From: Deltaproteobacteria bacterium
GTDB taxonomy: Bacteria; Desulfobacterota; Desulfobulbia; Desulfobulbales; BM004
Reading direction: 5' to 3'
DNA length: 17,438 nucleotides
NCBI GenBank assembly: GCA_020346205.1
Contig: CP070776.1
Span: 640,957 to 658,394 of the forward strand
Shown here: positions 1 to 6,929 of the stretch, in pieces
How the letters are laid out: each line of letters begins with the position of its first letter
How positions within the stretch are numbered: the first letter of the stretch is position 1
Program-made: the position numbers and the translations under genes
The notes under the pieces: generated by a model
Seen by the model: only the letters and a program-made list of their open reading frames with translations
Database searches by the model: none
What the model was told of the DNA's origin: nothing

Positions 1-1
1 A

Positions 2-355
2 ATGGAACATAATGAGGATTTAGCGCGCTTGGAGCAATTTGTGGAGAAACTGCTTGATAGTCATAATCAGTTGAAAAATGAAAATAGTGAAATAAATGAA
101 CAACTAAGGGCAAAACAGCAGGAAATTACTGAACTTCAGGAAATGATAAAAAATCTCCAGAATGATAGAAGTGTGGTGCATAATCGGGTAACCGGTTTGA
201 TTGACAGGATTGATGAGTGGGAAAAAACATTTGAGCATGATGAATCCGAAAAAAACAGTGCTACTGGGGATGGTGGGAAAGAAAACCCGCCTAAAAAGTC
301 TTCGACGCTTTTTAATGTGACTGCAGAACAATCTTCTGAATCAGCTGTAAGCTAA
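2..355 (+). CDS. ZapB-like coiled-coil protein (putative cell-division accessory)
   Basis: Predicted 117-residue soluble protein. Residues about 5-75 are a heptad-rich helix full of E, K, Q, N and L, with no signal peptide or membrane segment; the last 40 residues are polar and probably disordered. A short coiled-coil protein directly upstream of zapA fits the ZapB type, in which a small antiparallel coiled coil bridges ZapA to other division proteins; this rests on context and composition, because coiled coils carry little family-specific sequence. The ATG lies at base 2, so the ribosome binding site is outside the window and the true start could be further upstream. zapA begins 57 bp downstream in the same direction, which suggests co-transcription. 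Confidence 0.65.
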   Translation: MEHNEDLARLEQFVEKLLDSHNQLKNENSEINEQLRAKQQEITELQEMIKNLQNDRSVVHNRVTGLIDRIDEWEKTFEHDESEKNSATGDGGKENPPKKSSTLFNVTAEQSSESAVS

Positions 356-374
356 ATTATAGTTATTTTAGCTT
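349..374 (+). repeat. Inverted repeat overlapping the stop codon of the first gene
   Basis: AAGCTAAA (349-356) pairs perfectly with TTTAGCTT (367-374) across a 10-nt loop. The left arm includes the TAA stop at 353-355. No U-run follows, so it is not a typical intrinsic terminator; it could stabilise the 3' end of the upstream message or separate expression of the two genes. Confidence 0.4.
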
Positions 375-412
375 GTTACCCTGTAATATAAGTTTAATGG
401 AAGGTGTATTTG

Positions 413-772
413 ATGGAACGGTTGGTCAAATTTGAGGTGCTCGGCCAGGAATATCCATTGTATACAGATGCGCCTGAGGAAGATATTGAAGAAATTCTGC
501 ATTTGGTTAAAATGCAGATAGAGAATAATTCTAAATCCTCAAAAAGCTTGCTACCGGCTAATAAGGTGGCAGTTTTGACCAGTCTCAATATGGCTGGTAA
601 GTATGTACGTTTAAAAAGGGATTTTGAGCAATATAAACAGCATATGAGCGAACTCGTTGAAAGACTGACTACAGTAATTGAAAATTCTCTGCCCCCTGAC
701 AGAGACACACAAGCTGATCTCAGTGATACGAGTGAGATTGAAAGTGAATCCAGACTTGCTCAGAACGAGTAA
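413..772 (+). CDS. zapA: Cell division protein ZapA
   Basis: 119-residue cytoplasmic protein of the ZapA family, which binds and bundles FtsZ protofilaments at the division ring. The N-terminus (MERLVKFEVLGQEYPL) followed by the acidic DAPEEDIEEI stretch and a helix is the typical ZapA globular domain; residues about 55-90 (NKVAVLTSLNMAGKYVRLKRDFE) match the conserved helix that leads into the dimerising coiled coil. The tail is acidic and low-complexity. I start it at the ATG at 413 because GGAAGG (399-404) lies 8 nt upstream; the GTG at 404 in the same frame sits on that ribosome binding site. A 6S RNA gene follows, the zapA-ssrS arrangement known from many proteobacteria. Confidence 0.88.
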   Translation: MERLVKFEVLGQEYPLYTDAPEEDIEEILHLVKMQIENNSKSSKSLLPANKVAVLTSLNMAGKYVRLKRDFEQYKQHMSELVERLTTVIENSLPPDRDTQADLSDTSEIESESRLAQNE

Positions 773-822
773 AAATGTTTTTATGAACAAAGCAGAAATT
801 TCAGGGACTTTGATTTTGCTGC

Positions 823-831
823 TGATAGAGT
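823..831 (+). promoter_or_regulatory. Possible extended -10 promoter of the 6S RNA gene
   Basis: TG-A-TAGAGT (823-831) fits an extended -10 element (TGnTATAAT, 4 of 6 in the hexamer) and would start transcription near 838-839, exactly at the 5' strand of the 6S closing stem. No convincing -35 is visible, so this is tentative. 6S could also be processed from a zapA readthrough transcript. Confidence 0.35.
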
Positions 832-838
832 TGGAAAA

Positions 839-1022
839 AATCTCCCCTGCGCTGTTCGTGATTAACAGGTAAAGTTTGAGCCAACTCTCAAAGATAGGGC
901 GCCTCCGCTGGTCTTGGATAGCAATTCGCACTATGCGAAATTACTAAAAGGGGTTATGAGTACTGCCCACCTAGCGTAAGTTAGGTTCTATCTTTCTGTT
1001 GACACGGCAGGGTGGGGGGATT
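839..1022 (+). ncRNA. ssrS: 6S RNA (global regulator of sigma70 RNA polymerase)
   Basis: About 184 nt with the 6S fold: one long hairpin closed by its ends and interrupted by a central bubble that mimics an open promoter and binds the RNA polymerase housekeeping holoenzyme. Visible pairings are the closing stem (about 841-850 with 1007-1020, TCTCCCCTGC against GCAG and a G-rich tract), AAAGATAG (890-897) with CTATCTTT (988-995), CGCTGG (906-911) with CC-T-AGCG (970-976), and the apical hairpin TTCGCA (925-930)/TGCGAA (934-939). CCTA/TAGG (970-984) can form the small hairpin often seen on the 3' side of the bubble. The sequence GCTGTTCGTG after the closing stem and GGCGCCTCCGCTGGT resemble conserved E. 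coli 6S segments. Position directly after zapA supports the call. Ends are accurate to a few bases. Confidence 0.88.
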
Positions 1023-1151
1023 TAATTAAACAATGTCACATCTCTGGCTTTTTTAAGACCGGGATGTTTAATATATAGGCAAGGAAAGTTAATTTTTGTT
1101 TCCAGGCCCTTTAAAAAAGAGAAACTCGAGGAACTTAGAGAAAGGTCGGGA

Positions 1152-1194
1152 GTTATCAACTGGTAATAACAATTCCTGAAAGATCAGGTTGATA
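1152..1194 (+). repeat. Overlapping alternative hairpins in the rny upstream region
   Basis: TATCAAC (1154-1160) pairs with GTTGATA (1188-1194), and CCTGA (1175-1179) pairs with TCAGG (1184-1188) over an AAGA loop, giving a stacked hairpin with a bulge. GTTAT (1152-1156) can instead pair with ATAAC (1166-1170), which excludes the larger stem. Seen by eye only; energies not calculated. Confidence 0.35.
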
Positions 1195-1310
1195 TAAATA
1201 GCAAGAAACGAATGCCACACCTGAAAAAGTTAATGTATAAGGTAATTGTTCTATAACTATTTTTACAGTTGAACTCCCGTTAATGGTACAGGGGAGCTAT
1301 TTATAATATT

Positions 1311-1364
1311 GCTCCTATAAAAAGTTGTTTATATATTAAAATGCAGCTTTTTAGTATTAGGAGC
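1311..1364 (+). repeat. 14-bp interrupted inverted repeat upstream of rny
   Basis: GCTCCTA-TAAAAAG (1311-1324) is complementary to CTTTTTA (1347-1353) and TAGGAGC (1358-1364), with a 4-nt GTAT bulge on the 3' side and a 22-nt loop. The left arm GCTCC can alternatively pair with GGAGC at 1293-1297, and that segment's GGGAG (1292-1296) can pair with CTCCC (1274-1278), so three mutually exclusive stems share the same core. No U-run follows 1364, so this is not a simple terminator. Confidence 0.45.
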
Positions 1365-1403
1365 CCCACATAACAGTAAAGCAGAGTCCTCATCAGAGAC
1401 TTT

Positions 1404-1419
1404 TTGCCCTCAAGGGCAA
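1404..1419 (+). repeat. Small GC hairpin with a TCAA loop
   Basis: TTGCCC (1404-1409) and GGGCAA (1414-1419) form a perfect 6-bp stem with a 4-nt loop. T-residues precede rather than follow it on the plus strand, so it does not read as a forward terminator. It probably lies in the 5' leader of rny. Confidence 0.35.
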
Positions 1420-1553
1420 TGGCTGTTTCCCTCCTCATTTCTTTCTTCTAAGTAGTTCAGATAATTGCTTTTTACTCCTGCTGGTTCAAATAAGTAATCT
1501 AAGGCCCGCTTGGAGGATGAAAAAGCTTTAATACAATCAGGAGGTTTGGCTCC

Positions 1554-3128
1554 GTGAATATATTTAGTGAAACACTCCAGGCAGTTGCTTTTGTTTTGGG
1601 TGGTATTTTTGCTGGTATTGCAATCGGCATTTATATTCGCAAACGATTTACCGAAATACATCAGAAAAATATCGAAAGTCAGGGCAAACAGCTTATTGAA
1701 AAAGCTATACGCGAAGCTGAGCAGATCAAGAAAGAAGCCCAGTTACAGAGCAAAGATGAGGCCTATCAACTTAAACAGGAAGTTGAAAAGGATATTCGGG
1801 AAAGACAATCGGAAGTAATTCTTGAAGAAAAACGCCTTAGCCAGAAACTTGACCAGATCGAAAGAAAAATTGATCTGCTGGATAAGCGGGAAACAGATCT
1901 GTTGCGGCGTGAGCAGTCATTTGTTCAACAGGAAAAACAGCTTGAGCAAAGAACAAAAAAAGCAGATGCTTTGATTGAAGAGCAACGCTTCAAACTTGAG
2001 AAAATAGCTGGAATCTCAAGAGAAGAAGCCAAAAAGATGCTTATGGAGAGTATTGAAAGTGAAGCACGACTTGAGGCCGGCAAAAAATTGGTTCTCATTG
2101 AAAATGAAATGAAGATGCAGGCTGACCGTAAAGCCAAAAATATTCTGGCCCTGGCCATTTCACGCTATGCCGGTGATTATGTAGCTGAGCGCACAGTTTC
2201 AGTTGTACCGCTTCCAAGCGAGGAGATGAAGGGACGCATTATTGGTCGTGAGGGTAGAAACATTCGTGCTCTTGAGGCTGCTACCGGAATAGATATAATT
2301 ATTGATGACACACCTGAGGCTGTAATTCTTTCCGGCTTTAATCCAGTGCGGCGAGAGGTTGCAAGACTTTCTTTAGAGCAGTTGATTGCCGACGGCAGGA
2401 TCCATCCAGCCCGGATTGAAGAGATTGTTGAAAAGGTTGCAAAGGAATTGGAAGTTACCATGCGAGAAGCTGGCGAGCAGGTAACTTTTGACGTGGGGGT
2501 CCATGGGCTCCATGTCGAGTTAATCAAGCTCCTTGGTCGTTTGAAGTACAGGACCAGTTATGGCCAGAATATGCTGCAGCATTCGGTTGAGGTTGCATTT
2601 CTCTGTGGTATCATGGCTGATGAACTGGGCCTTGATGTCAAACAGGCAAGAAGAACCGGTTTGCTGCACGATATTGGTAAATCAGTAGACCATGAGGTGG
2701 AAGGTTCTCACGCAATAATCGGCGGTGATCTAGCTAAAAAGTATGGCGAACCCCAGGAAGTAATTCATGCCATAGCTGCTCATCATGAGGATATAGCACC
2801 TGACAGCGTCCTGGATGTTCTGGTTCAATCTGCTGATGCACTTTCAGGAGCCCGTCCCGGAGCCCGCAAAGAAATGCTTGAGACCTATGTGAAGCGCCTT
2901 GAGGGCCTGGAAAAAATAGCTAATTCTTTTGACGGTGTGGAAAAATCCTATGCCATCCAAGCTGGTAGAGATTTACGTATCATTGTAAATAGTGGAGATG
3001 TTAACGATTCTGATGCAACCCTAATGAGCAGAGATGTTGCAAAGGCTATCGAGAAAGAGTTGACATATCCTGGCCAGATTAGGGTGACAGTTATTCGCGA
3101 AACAAGGGCTGTGGAATACGCTAAATAA
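1554..3128 (+). CDS. rny: Ribonuclease Y
   Basis: 524-residue endoribonuclease that initiates mRNA turnover at the membrane. Domains in order: an N-terminal transmembrane segment (about residues 6-26, [17 protein letters not shown]), a long charged coiled coil to about 190, a KH RNA-binding domain around residues 210-280 with the [15 protein letters not shown] signature, and an HD metal-dependent phosphohydrolase domain with the catalytic LLHDIGK (H372, D373) and a downstream AHHED. Length and order match the family. The start is GTG at 1554, supported by a perfect AGGAGGT (1539-1545) 8 nt upstream; the GTG may moderate expression. tyrS follows after 39 bp, so the two are probably co-transcribed. 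Confidence 0.95.
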   Translation: MNIFSETLQAVAFVLGGIFAGIAIGIYIRKRFTEIHQKNIESQGKQLIEKAIREAEQIKKEAQLQSKDEAYQLKQEVEKDIRERQSEVILEEKRLSQKLDQIERKIDLLDKRETDLLRREQSFVQQEKQLEQRTKKADALIEEQRFKLEKIAGISREEAKKMLMESIESEARLEAGKKLVLIENEMKMQADRKAKNILALAISRYAGDYVAERTVSVVPLPSEEMKGRIIGREGRNIRALEAATGIDIIIDDTPEAVILSGFNPVRREVARLSLEQLIADGRIHPARIEEIVEKVAKELEVTMREAGEQVTFDVGVHGLHVELIKLLGRLKYRTSYGQNMLQHSVEVAFLCGIMADELGLDVKQARRTGLLHDIGKSVDHEVEGSHAIIGGDLAKKYGEPQEVIHAIAAHHEDIAPDSVLDVLVQSADALSGARPGARKEMLETYVKRLEGLEKIANSFDGVEKSYAIQAGRDLRIIVNSGDVNDSDATLMSRDVAKAIEKELTYPGQIRVTVIRETRAVEYAK

Positions 3129-3167
3129 GATATCAAAAGTTATTGATTATTGTAAAAATATCAAGCC

Positions 3168-4385
3168 ATGAATTATACCATTGAAGAACAAATATCCCTG
3201 ATTGAGCGCGGCACAGTTGATGTGGTATCCCGTGAAGACCTGGTTCGCAAGTTAAAAAAATCCAGTGAAAGCGGAGTACCGCTGAAGATTAAAACCGGTT
3301 TTGATCCCACAGCACCTGATCTTCATCTTGGCCATACTGTTTTGATCCAGAAAATGAAGCATTTTCAGGATCTCGGCCATGAAATCAATTTTTTGATAGG
3401 TGATTTCACAGGGATGATCGGGGATCCTACTGGTAAATCAGAGACCAGAGTACCGCTTACTCTTGATGACGTAAAAAGAAACGCTGAAACATATAAAGAA
3501 CAGATTTTTAAGATACTTGATCCTGATAAGACAAAAGTTGTCTTCAATAGCTCCTGGCTGGGTAAGTTAACGTCGTATGATATGATCAAGCTTGCCTCGC
3601 AGCTAACTGTTGCAAGAATGCTTGAACGTGAAGATTTTAGAGTCAGGTTCGATAATGAAAAGCCCATTAGTATTCATGAATTTTTATACCCACTGATCCA
3701 GGGTTATGATTCGGTAGCCCTTGAGGCCGATGTAGAATTGGGTGGAACTGACCAGTTGTTTAATTTACTGATGGGTAGGGATCTGCAGCGTTCATGGAAG
3801 CAGGAACCACAGGTAGTAATTACCATGCCACTGCTCGAAGGCTTGGACGGGGTTAACAAGATGAGCAAGTCCCTGGGTAACTATATAGGTATTACCGAAT
3901 CTGCAGACGATATCTACGGCAAGGTTATGTCAGTCTCAGATACTCTTATGTTTCGGTATTATGAATTACTGAGTGATCTGTCAGCAGCTGAAATAGAGAT
4001 TTTGGCTGCTGATATGAAGGATGGTAAAAAACATCCAAAGGATATAAAGAAAAAACTTGCCCTGGAGCTAACCGCCAGATTTTATGGTCCTGAAGACGCT
4101 GCACGGGCTGAAGATTCATTCGAGCAGGTTTTCAAGCACCATGGTCTTCCTGAGAATATTCCGGAACTGGCTCTAGAAAAAGCAAATGGGGAAGTGTGGC
4201 TGCCTAAATTACTTGTTGAGGCAGGTTTGACCGGATCAACTTCTGAGGCCCGTCGCTTGATAAAGCAACAGGCCGTTTCTCTGGACAACGAAAAGGTTCT
4301 GGATACAGAATATGCTGTTCAGCCATCAGGAGAGGTATTGATCAAGGTCGGAAAGCGAAGATTTGCCAAGATCAGCTTTCGGTAA
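3168..4385 (+). CDS. tyrS: Tyrosyl-tRNA synthetase
   Basis: 405-residue class I aminoacyl-tRNA synthetase that charges tRNA-Tyr with tyrosine using ATP. The Rossmann catalytic core carries the HIGH motif as HLGH (residues 53-56) after GFDPTAPDL, and the KMSKS loop is intact at residues 231-235. The C-terminal 65 or so residues (from about 340, [12 protein letters not shown] onward) form an S4 RNA-binding domain. Length agrees with the TyrRS form that has HLGH and a short C-terminal S4 domain. The ATG at 3168 lacks a strong ribosome binding site, so translation may depend on the upstream rny transcript. The stop codon lies 2 bp from the convergent perR stop. Confidence 0.95.
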   Translation: MNYTIEEQISLIERGTVDVVSREDLVRKLKKSSESGVPLKIKTGFDPTAPDLHLGHTVLIQKMKHFQDLGHEINFLIGDFTGMIGDPTGKSETRVPLTLDDVKRNAETYKEQIFKILDPDKTKVVFNSSWLGKLTSYDMIKLASQLTVARMLEREDFRVRFDNEKPISIHEFLYPLIQGYDSVALEADVELGGTDQLFNLLMGRDLQRSWKQEPQVVITMPLLEGLDGVNKMSKSLGNYIGITESADDIYGKVMSVSDTLMFRYYELLSDLSAAEIEILAADMKDGKKHPKDIKKKLALELTARFYGPEDAARAEDSFEQVFKHHGLPENIPELALEKANGEVWLPKLLVEAGLTGSTSEARRLIKQQAVSLDNEKVLDTEYAVQPSGEVLIKVGKRRFAKISFR

Positions 4386-4387
4386 AT

Positions 4388-4789
4388 TTAGGCTTCAGGC
4401 AAACATTTACTGCAAACACCGGAAAATTGAACGTGGTGATCCAGTATTTTGTAATTACAGCATGATGCAGCTCTTTTCTCTAGCTCTTTGTGTCTTTCAA
4501 TAAAGATATCTTCGACCCGGTTGCATTGCACACAGCGGATATGGTAATGCTGCGTAGTATCACCATCAAAGCGTTTTTGTTCTCCACCAACTTCAAGCTT
4601 ATTGATAATACCCCTTTCAGCCAGGAGATCCAGGTTGCGATAAACCGTACCCAGTCCTATTCTGGGTAATCTTTTGCGCACCATGTCATACACTTCATTG
4701 GCAGTAGGATGCGATTTAACTTTTTTAAGTTCTTCTAAAATGACCTGGCGCTGACTGGTTAAGCGCATATTGCTATCAAACTCGTTCAC
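4388..4789 (-). CDS. perR: PerR-type Fur-family peroxide-responsive repressor
   Basis: 133-residue Fur-family regulator. The N-terminal winged helix contains RIGLGTVYRNLDLLAERGI (about residues 43-61). The structural zinc site is intact: CVQC (C86, C89) and CSKC (C126, C129). All five ligands of the PerR regulatory metal site can be aligned to B. subtilis PerR with a constant offset of 10: H27, D75, H81, H83 and D94. The aspartate at 94, where Fur usually has glutamate, favours peroxide sensing by metal-catalysed histidine oxidation over iron sensing. The start is GTG at 4789 with GGAGGT (complement of 4795-4800) 5 nt upstream. A promoter and a 13-bp palindrome lie directly upstream, which suggests autorepression. 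Target genes cannot be told from this window. Confidence 0.88.
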   Translation of the reverse strand: MNEFDSNMRLTSQRQVILEELKKVKSHPTANEVYDMVRKRLPRIGLGTVYRNLDLLAERGIINKLEVGGEQKRFDGDTTQHYHIRCVQCNRVEDIFIERHKELEKRAASCCNYKILDHHVQFSGVCSKCLPEA

Positions 4790-4819
4790 GACACACCTCC
4801 AAAAATATCCTCTCTACTT

Positions 4820-4832
4820 GGGAATCATTCCC
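4820..4832 (-). promoter_or_regulatory. Probable PerR/Fur-type operator
   Basis: GGGAATCATTCCC is a perfect 13-bp dyad centred on 4826. It differs from the common proteobacterial Fur-family core GAGAATCATTCTC only at one symmetric position. It begins 4 bp downstream of the perR -10 hexamer, so a bound repressor would cover the transcription start. Confidence 0.7.
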
Positions 4833-4836
4833 TAAA

Positions 4837-4865
4837 ATAATATGCAAAATATACACAAAGGTCAA
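4837..4865 (-). promoter_or_regulatory. perR promoter (-35 and -10)
   Basis: Reading on the minus strand, TTGACC (4865-4860) and TATTAT (4842-4837) are separated by exactly 17 bp, each 5 of 6 to the sigma70 consensus. The expected start is near 4828-4831, inside the palindromic operator, about 40 nt upstream of the GTG. Confidence 0.75.
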
Positions 4866-4966
4866 TTAAATTGCATCAAAGATATGAACTTATATTTATA
4901 TATGTATAAAAAATGGCTTAATCAAGTGGTGGTATATTATTCTTAAATACGAGGAAATTTGCTAAT

Positions 4967-6259
4967 TTAACGTAAAGAAGGATTGAAATAGCCGAAACGC
5001 AGCTTTGGAAATAACCGTTTTAATTCTGCCAGCCAGTTGCGTATTCCCATGGGAGGAATATCCGGATCATATTCTACAGTTTCCAGATACCAATCAGGGT
5101 CCATATTCAGATTACGCAGTTGGATTAGATCAGGCTGGAAGTTTTCAATTAGTCTGCAAAGTGCTGCGAATTCATCCGGGTCATCCGTAAAACCGGGAAG
5201 AATAAAGTAATTCAACGAGACAAATCTATTCGCTTTTTTCATGACATCGATTGATTCAAGAACATTACTCAAGGTGAAATCAACAGGACGGTAATAGCGA
5301 GCATGAAATTGCTCCCGGGCACTGTTGAGGCTAACACGTAAACTGTCAAGCCCTGCTTCAGCAAGCAGCTTTATTTTCTCCGGCAGGCTGGCATTGCTAT
5401 TCAGGTTGATGGTGCCGCGCTCAGTCTGGGAGCGGATTGAGCGTATGGCTTTTTCCAAAATGGGAGCCTGCATCAGAGGTTCACCCTCACAGCCCTGTCC
5501 AAAACTCACAATTGCACCAGGGGCCTGCTTAAGGTGTGGTACGGCAATAGCAGAAATCTCCGAAACCCTTGGCACAAAATTGATCCTGTCCTGGGTGGCG
5601 GGGCAACATCCAGAAGATTGCAAGGATATACAACCCACGCACCTGGCATTGCATGACGGCGAGGTTGGCAGGGGAGCCTCCCAGCGACCGAGAAAATAAT
5701 TCCTGGCTGCAGGACATCCATAGGTAAGGCAACATTTACCCAAGTGCTGAATAAGCCTGTTTTTAGAATTTTTCTTGAGCTGCTGAATAGTCTTCCTTTT
5801 TATTTTATCAGAATCAAACGAGCGAGCATCCTGTCTGTTGTCAGGATCACTGCGAAGGGCTGAGACCCAGAATCTGCCTTTATTCCAGCCTACGGCAGTA
5901 TATGCAAAAAGGGGTAGGGGGGCGATGTCTTTATTTGTACGTTCGTAAGCAGCACTATGAATGGCGGTGTGAGCCGGGGCCATGAAAGCTGCAACTGCCT
6001 GTATCTTTTTACCCGGTGCATCCGGGTCACGATCAAGCAGTGTAGGAGTATCATCAGTTGGTGAAATACCTATGGGCAACCTTTCCGGCAGCAGGAAAAG
6101 TTCACTGCCTTCCGGGAGCGGAATGAGTTCATCAAGATGCGGCTTAGAGAAAAAATTGCCACTTCTCCCGGCCATATGGAGTTCAGGAAAATTTTTTATT
6201 TCTCCCCTTTCATTAGCATAGACGAGGGTCGGAATATCATCGGGGTGTGAAAGCTGCAT
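4967..6259 (-). CDS. Radical SAM protein of unassigned family
   Basis: 430 residues. The 4Fe-4S cluster motif CxxxCxxC is at C203-C207-C210 (SCNARCVGC), unusually far from the N-terminus. The radical SAM barrel follows, with FGQGCEGEPL (about 253-262) as the glycine/glutamate SAM-binding motif and later conserved patches (SLNSAREQFHARYYRP, FILPGFTDDPDEF). The first 195 residues form an extra domain that I do not recognise; it ends in a cysteine cluster (C176, C177, C182), and C218, C219 and C257 lie near the core cluster, so an auxiliary iron-sulfur cluster is possible. There is no signal peptide, so it is cytoplasmic. Substrate unknown. No clear ribosome binding site precedes the ATG; it starts 33 nt after the preceding minus-strand gene and is likely co-transcribed with it. 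Confidence 0.82.
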   Translation of the reverse strand: MQLSHPDDIPTLVYANERGEIKNFPELHMAGRSGNFFSKPHLDELIPLPEGSELFLLPERLPIGISPTDDTPTLLDRDPDAPGKKIQAVAAFMAPAHTAIHSAAYERTNKDIAPLPLFAYTAVGWNKGRFWVSALRSDPDNRQDARSFDSDKIKRKTIQQLKKNSKNRLIQHLGKCCLTYGCPAARNYFLGRWEAPLPTSPSCNARCVGCISLQSSGCCPATQDRINFVPRVSEISAIAVPHLKQAPGAIVSFGQGCEGEPLMQAPILEKAIRSIRSQTERGTINLNSNASLPEKIKLLAEAGLDSLRVSLNSAREQFHARYYRPVDFTLSNVLESIDVMKKANRFVSLNYFILPGFTDDPDEFAALCRLIENFQPDLIQLRNLNMDPDWYLETVEYDPDIPPMGIRNWLAELKRLFPKLRFGYFNPSLR

Positions 6260-6292
6260 TGGAGCAAGCTGAACTGAAACCGCTTAGTAAAG

Positions 6293-6715
6293 TTACGATG
6301 GTCTTATTTTGCTGAGAATAGAATCTACAGTACGATAAATATCTAGATCGTCTCCAAAAACGTCTTGTACTTTTGGATGCTCAACAAGATCCTCAATAAT
6401 ATACTGTGTAAGAAACAGGCTGATAAAATTAGGATCTGTAGCCAGATTTCTCAACGGGGCAATTTTGAATTGAATATCAAATTCTTCCATGTTGGATAGG
6501 GTGCGAAGCTGATCAGTGAACAAATCCCGCATTGCCTGTTCCGATGTGGTTTCAATAATATGACGGTCAATAAGTCGCTGGACAAGTCTGGTTGAGAGTT
6601 CTTCAGCGTTTTTGAAAGCCTGGGACAGCATAAAGCGTCTTTCCTGTTCCCGTTTTCTGTCAATTGCCCTGATTGTTTTATCGGTCGCGCTGTTATTGTT
6701 AAAAACCCTTGCCAT
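6293..6715 (-). CDS. Conserved-looking small helical protein of unknown function
   Basis: 140 residues, soluble, strongly helical, with no cysteines, signal peptide or membrane segment. I do not recognise the family. The N-terminal 40 residues are basic (RAIDRKREQERRFMLSQAF), and the C-terminal half is mixed hydrophobic and acidic (FLTQYIIEDLVEHPKVQDVF). I prefer the ATG at 6715 because AGG lies 5 nt before it; a GTG at 6721 would add two residues but sits on that site. It directly precedes the radical SAM gene (33 nt), which suggests one transcript and perhaps a partner or substrate-binding role, but nothing in its sequence proves this. Confidence 0.7.
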   Translation of the reverse strand: MARVFNNNSATDKTIRAIDRKREQERRFMLSQAFKNAEELSTRLVQRLIDRHIIETTSEQAMRDLFTDQLRTLSNMEEFDIQFKIAPLRNLATDPNFISLFLTQYIIEDLVEHPKVQDVFGDDLDIYRTVDSILSKIRPS

Positions 6716-6929
6716 AATCACCTGCCCTATAGAAAAATATCGTGAAGGTTAATTTTTTAATGATATTTTTATTATCGCATATCTAATTAATACATTGTGT
6801 GTAATCTTTCAAAGAGAAAGGTCGCCAAAAGCTTCTTTTTAAGAAATTAACAGCAAATAACCCTTTATAAGCAGCCTTAAAGGTAGAACATACTACGCGG
6901 TTTATTAAAAAAATGAATAATGGTTATTT

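Larger units (their letters stand above)
1023..1553. other. Non-coding region between ssrS and rny with inverted repeats
   Basis: This 531-bp stretch has no credible reading frame on either strand. It is AT-rich and holds several inverted repeats (1152-1194, 1274-1315, 1311-1364, 1404-1419), described separately. It probably contains the 3' end of 6S, the promoter of rny and an rny leader. No tRNA, tmRNA or recognised riboswitch was found. AGGAGGT at 1539-1545 is the rny ribosome binding site. Confidence 0.6.

Noticed and set aside
611..931. 106-codon frame on the minus strand opposite zapA and 6S RNA
   Set aside because: It overlaps two well-supported features, shows no recognisable domain and has no ribosome binding site.
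1048..1119. AT-rich inverted repeat CTTTTTTAA/TTAAAAAAG as a 6S terminator
   Set aside because: The stem is nearly all A-T with a 54-nt loop and no following U-run.
1483..1491. GGTTCAAAT, resembling a tRNA/tmRNA T-loop
   Set aside because: The flanking bases do not form a T-stem, and no acceptor stem, anticodon arm or CCA end is nearby.
5325..5699. 124-codon plus-strand frame inside the radical SAM gene
   Set aside because: It is antisense to the conserved cysteine region of a clear protein; no motif or ribosome binding site.
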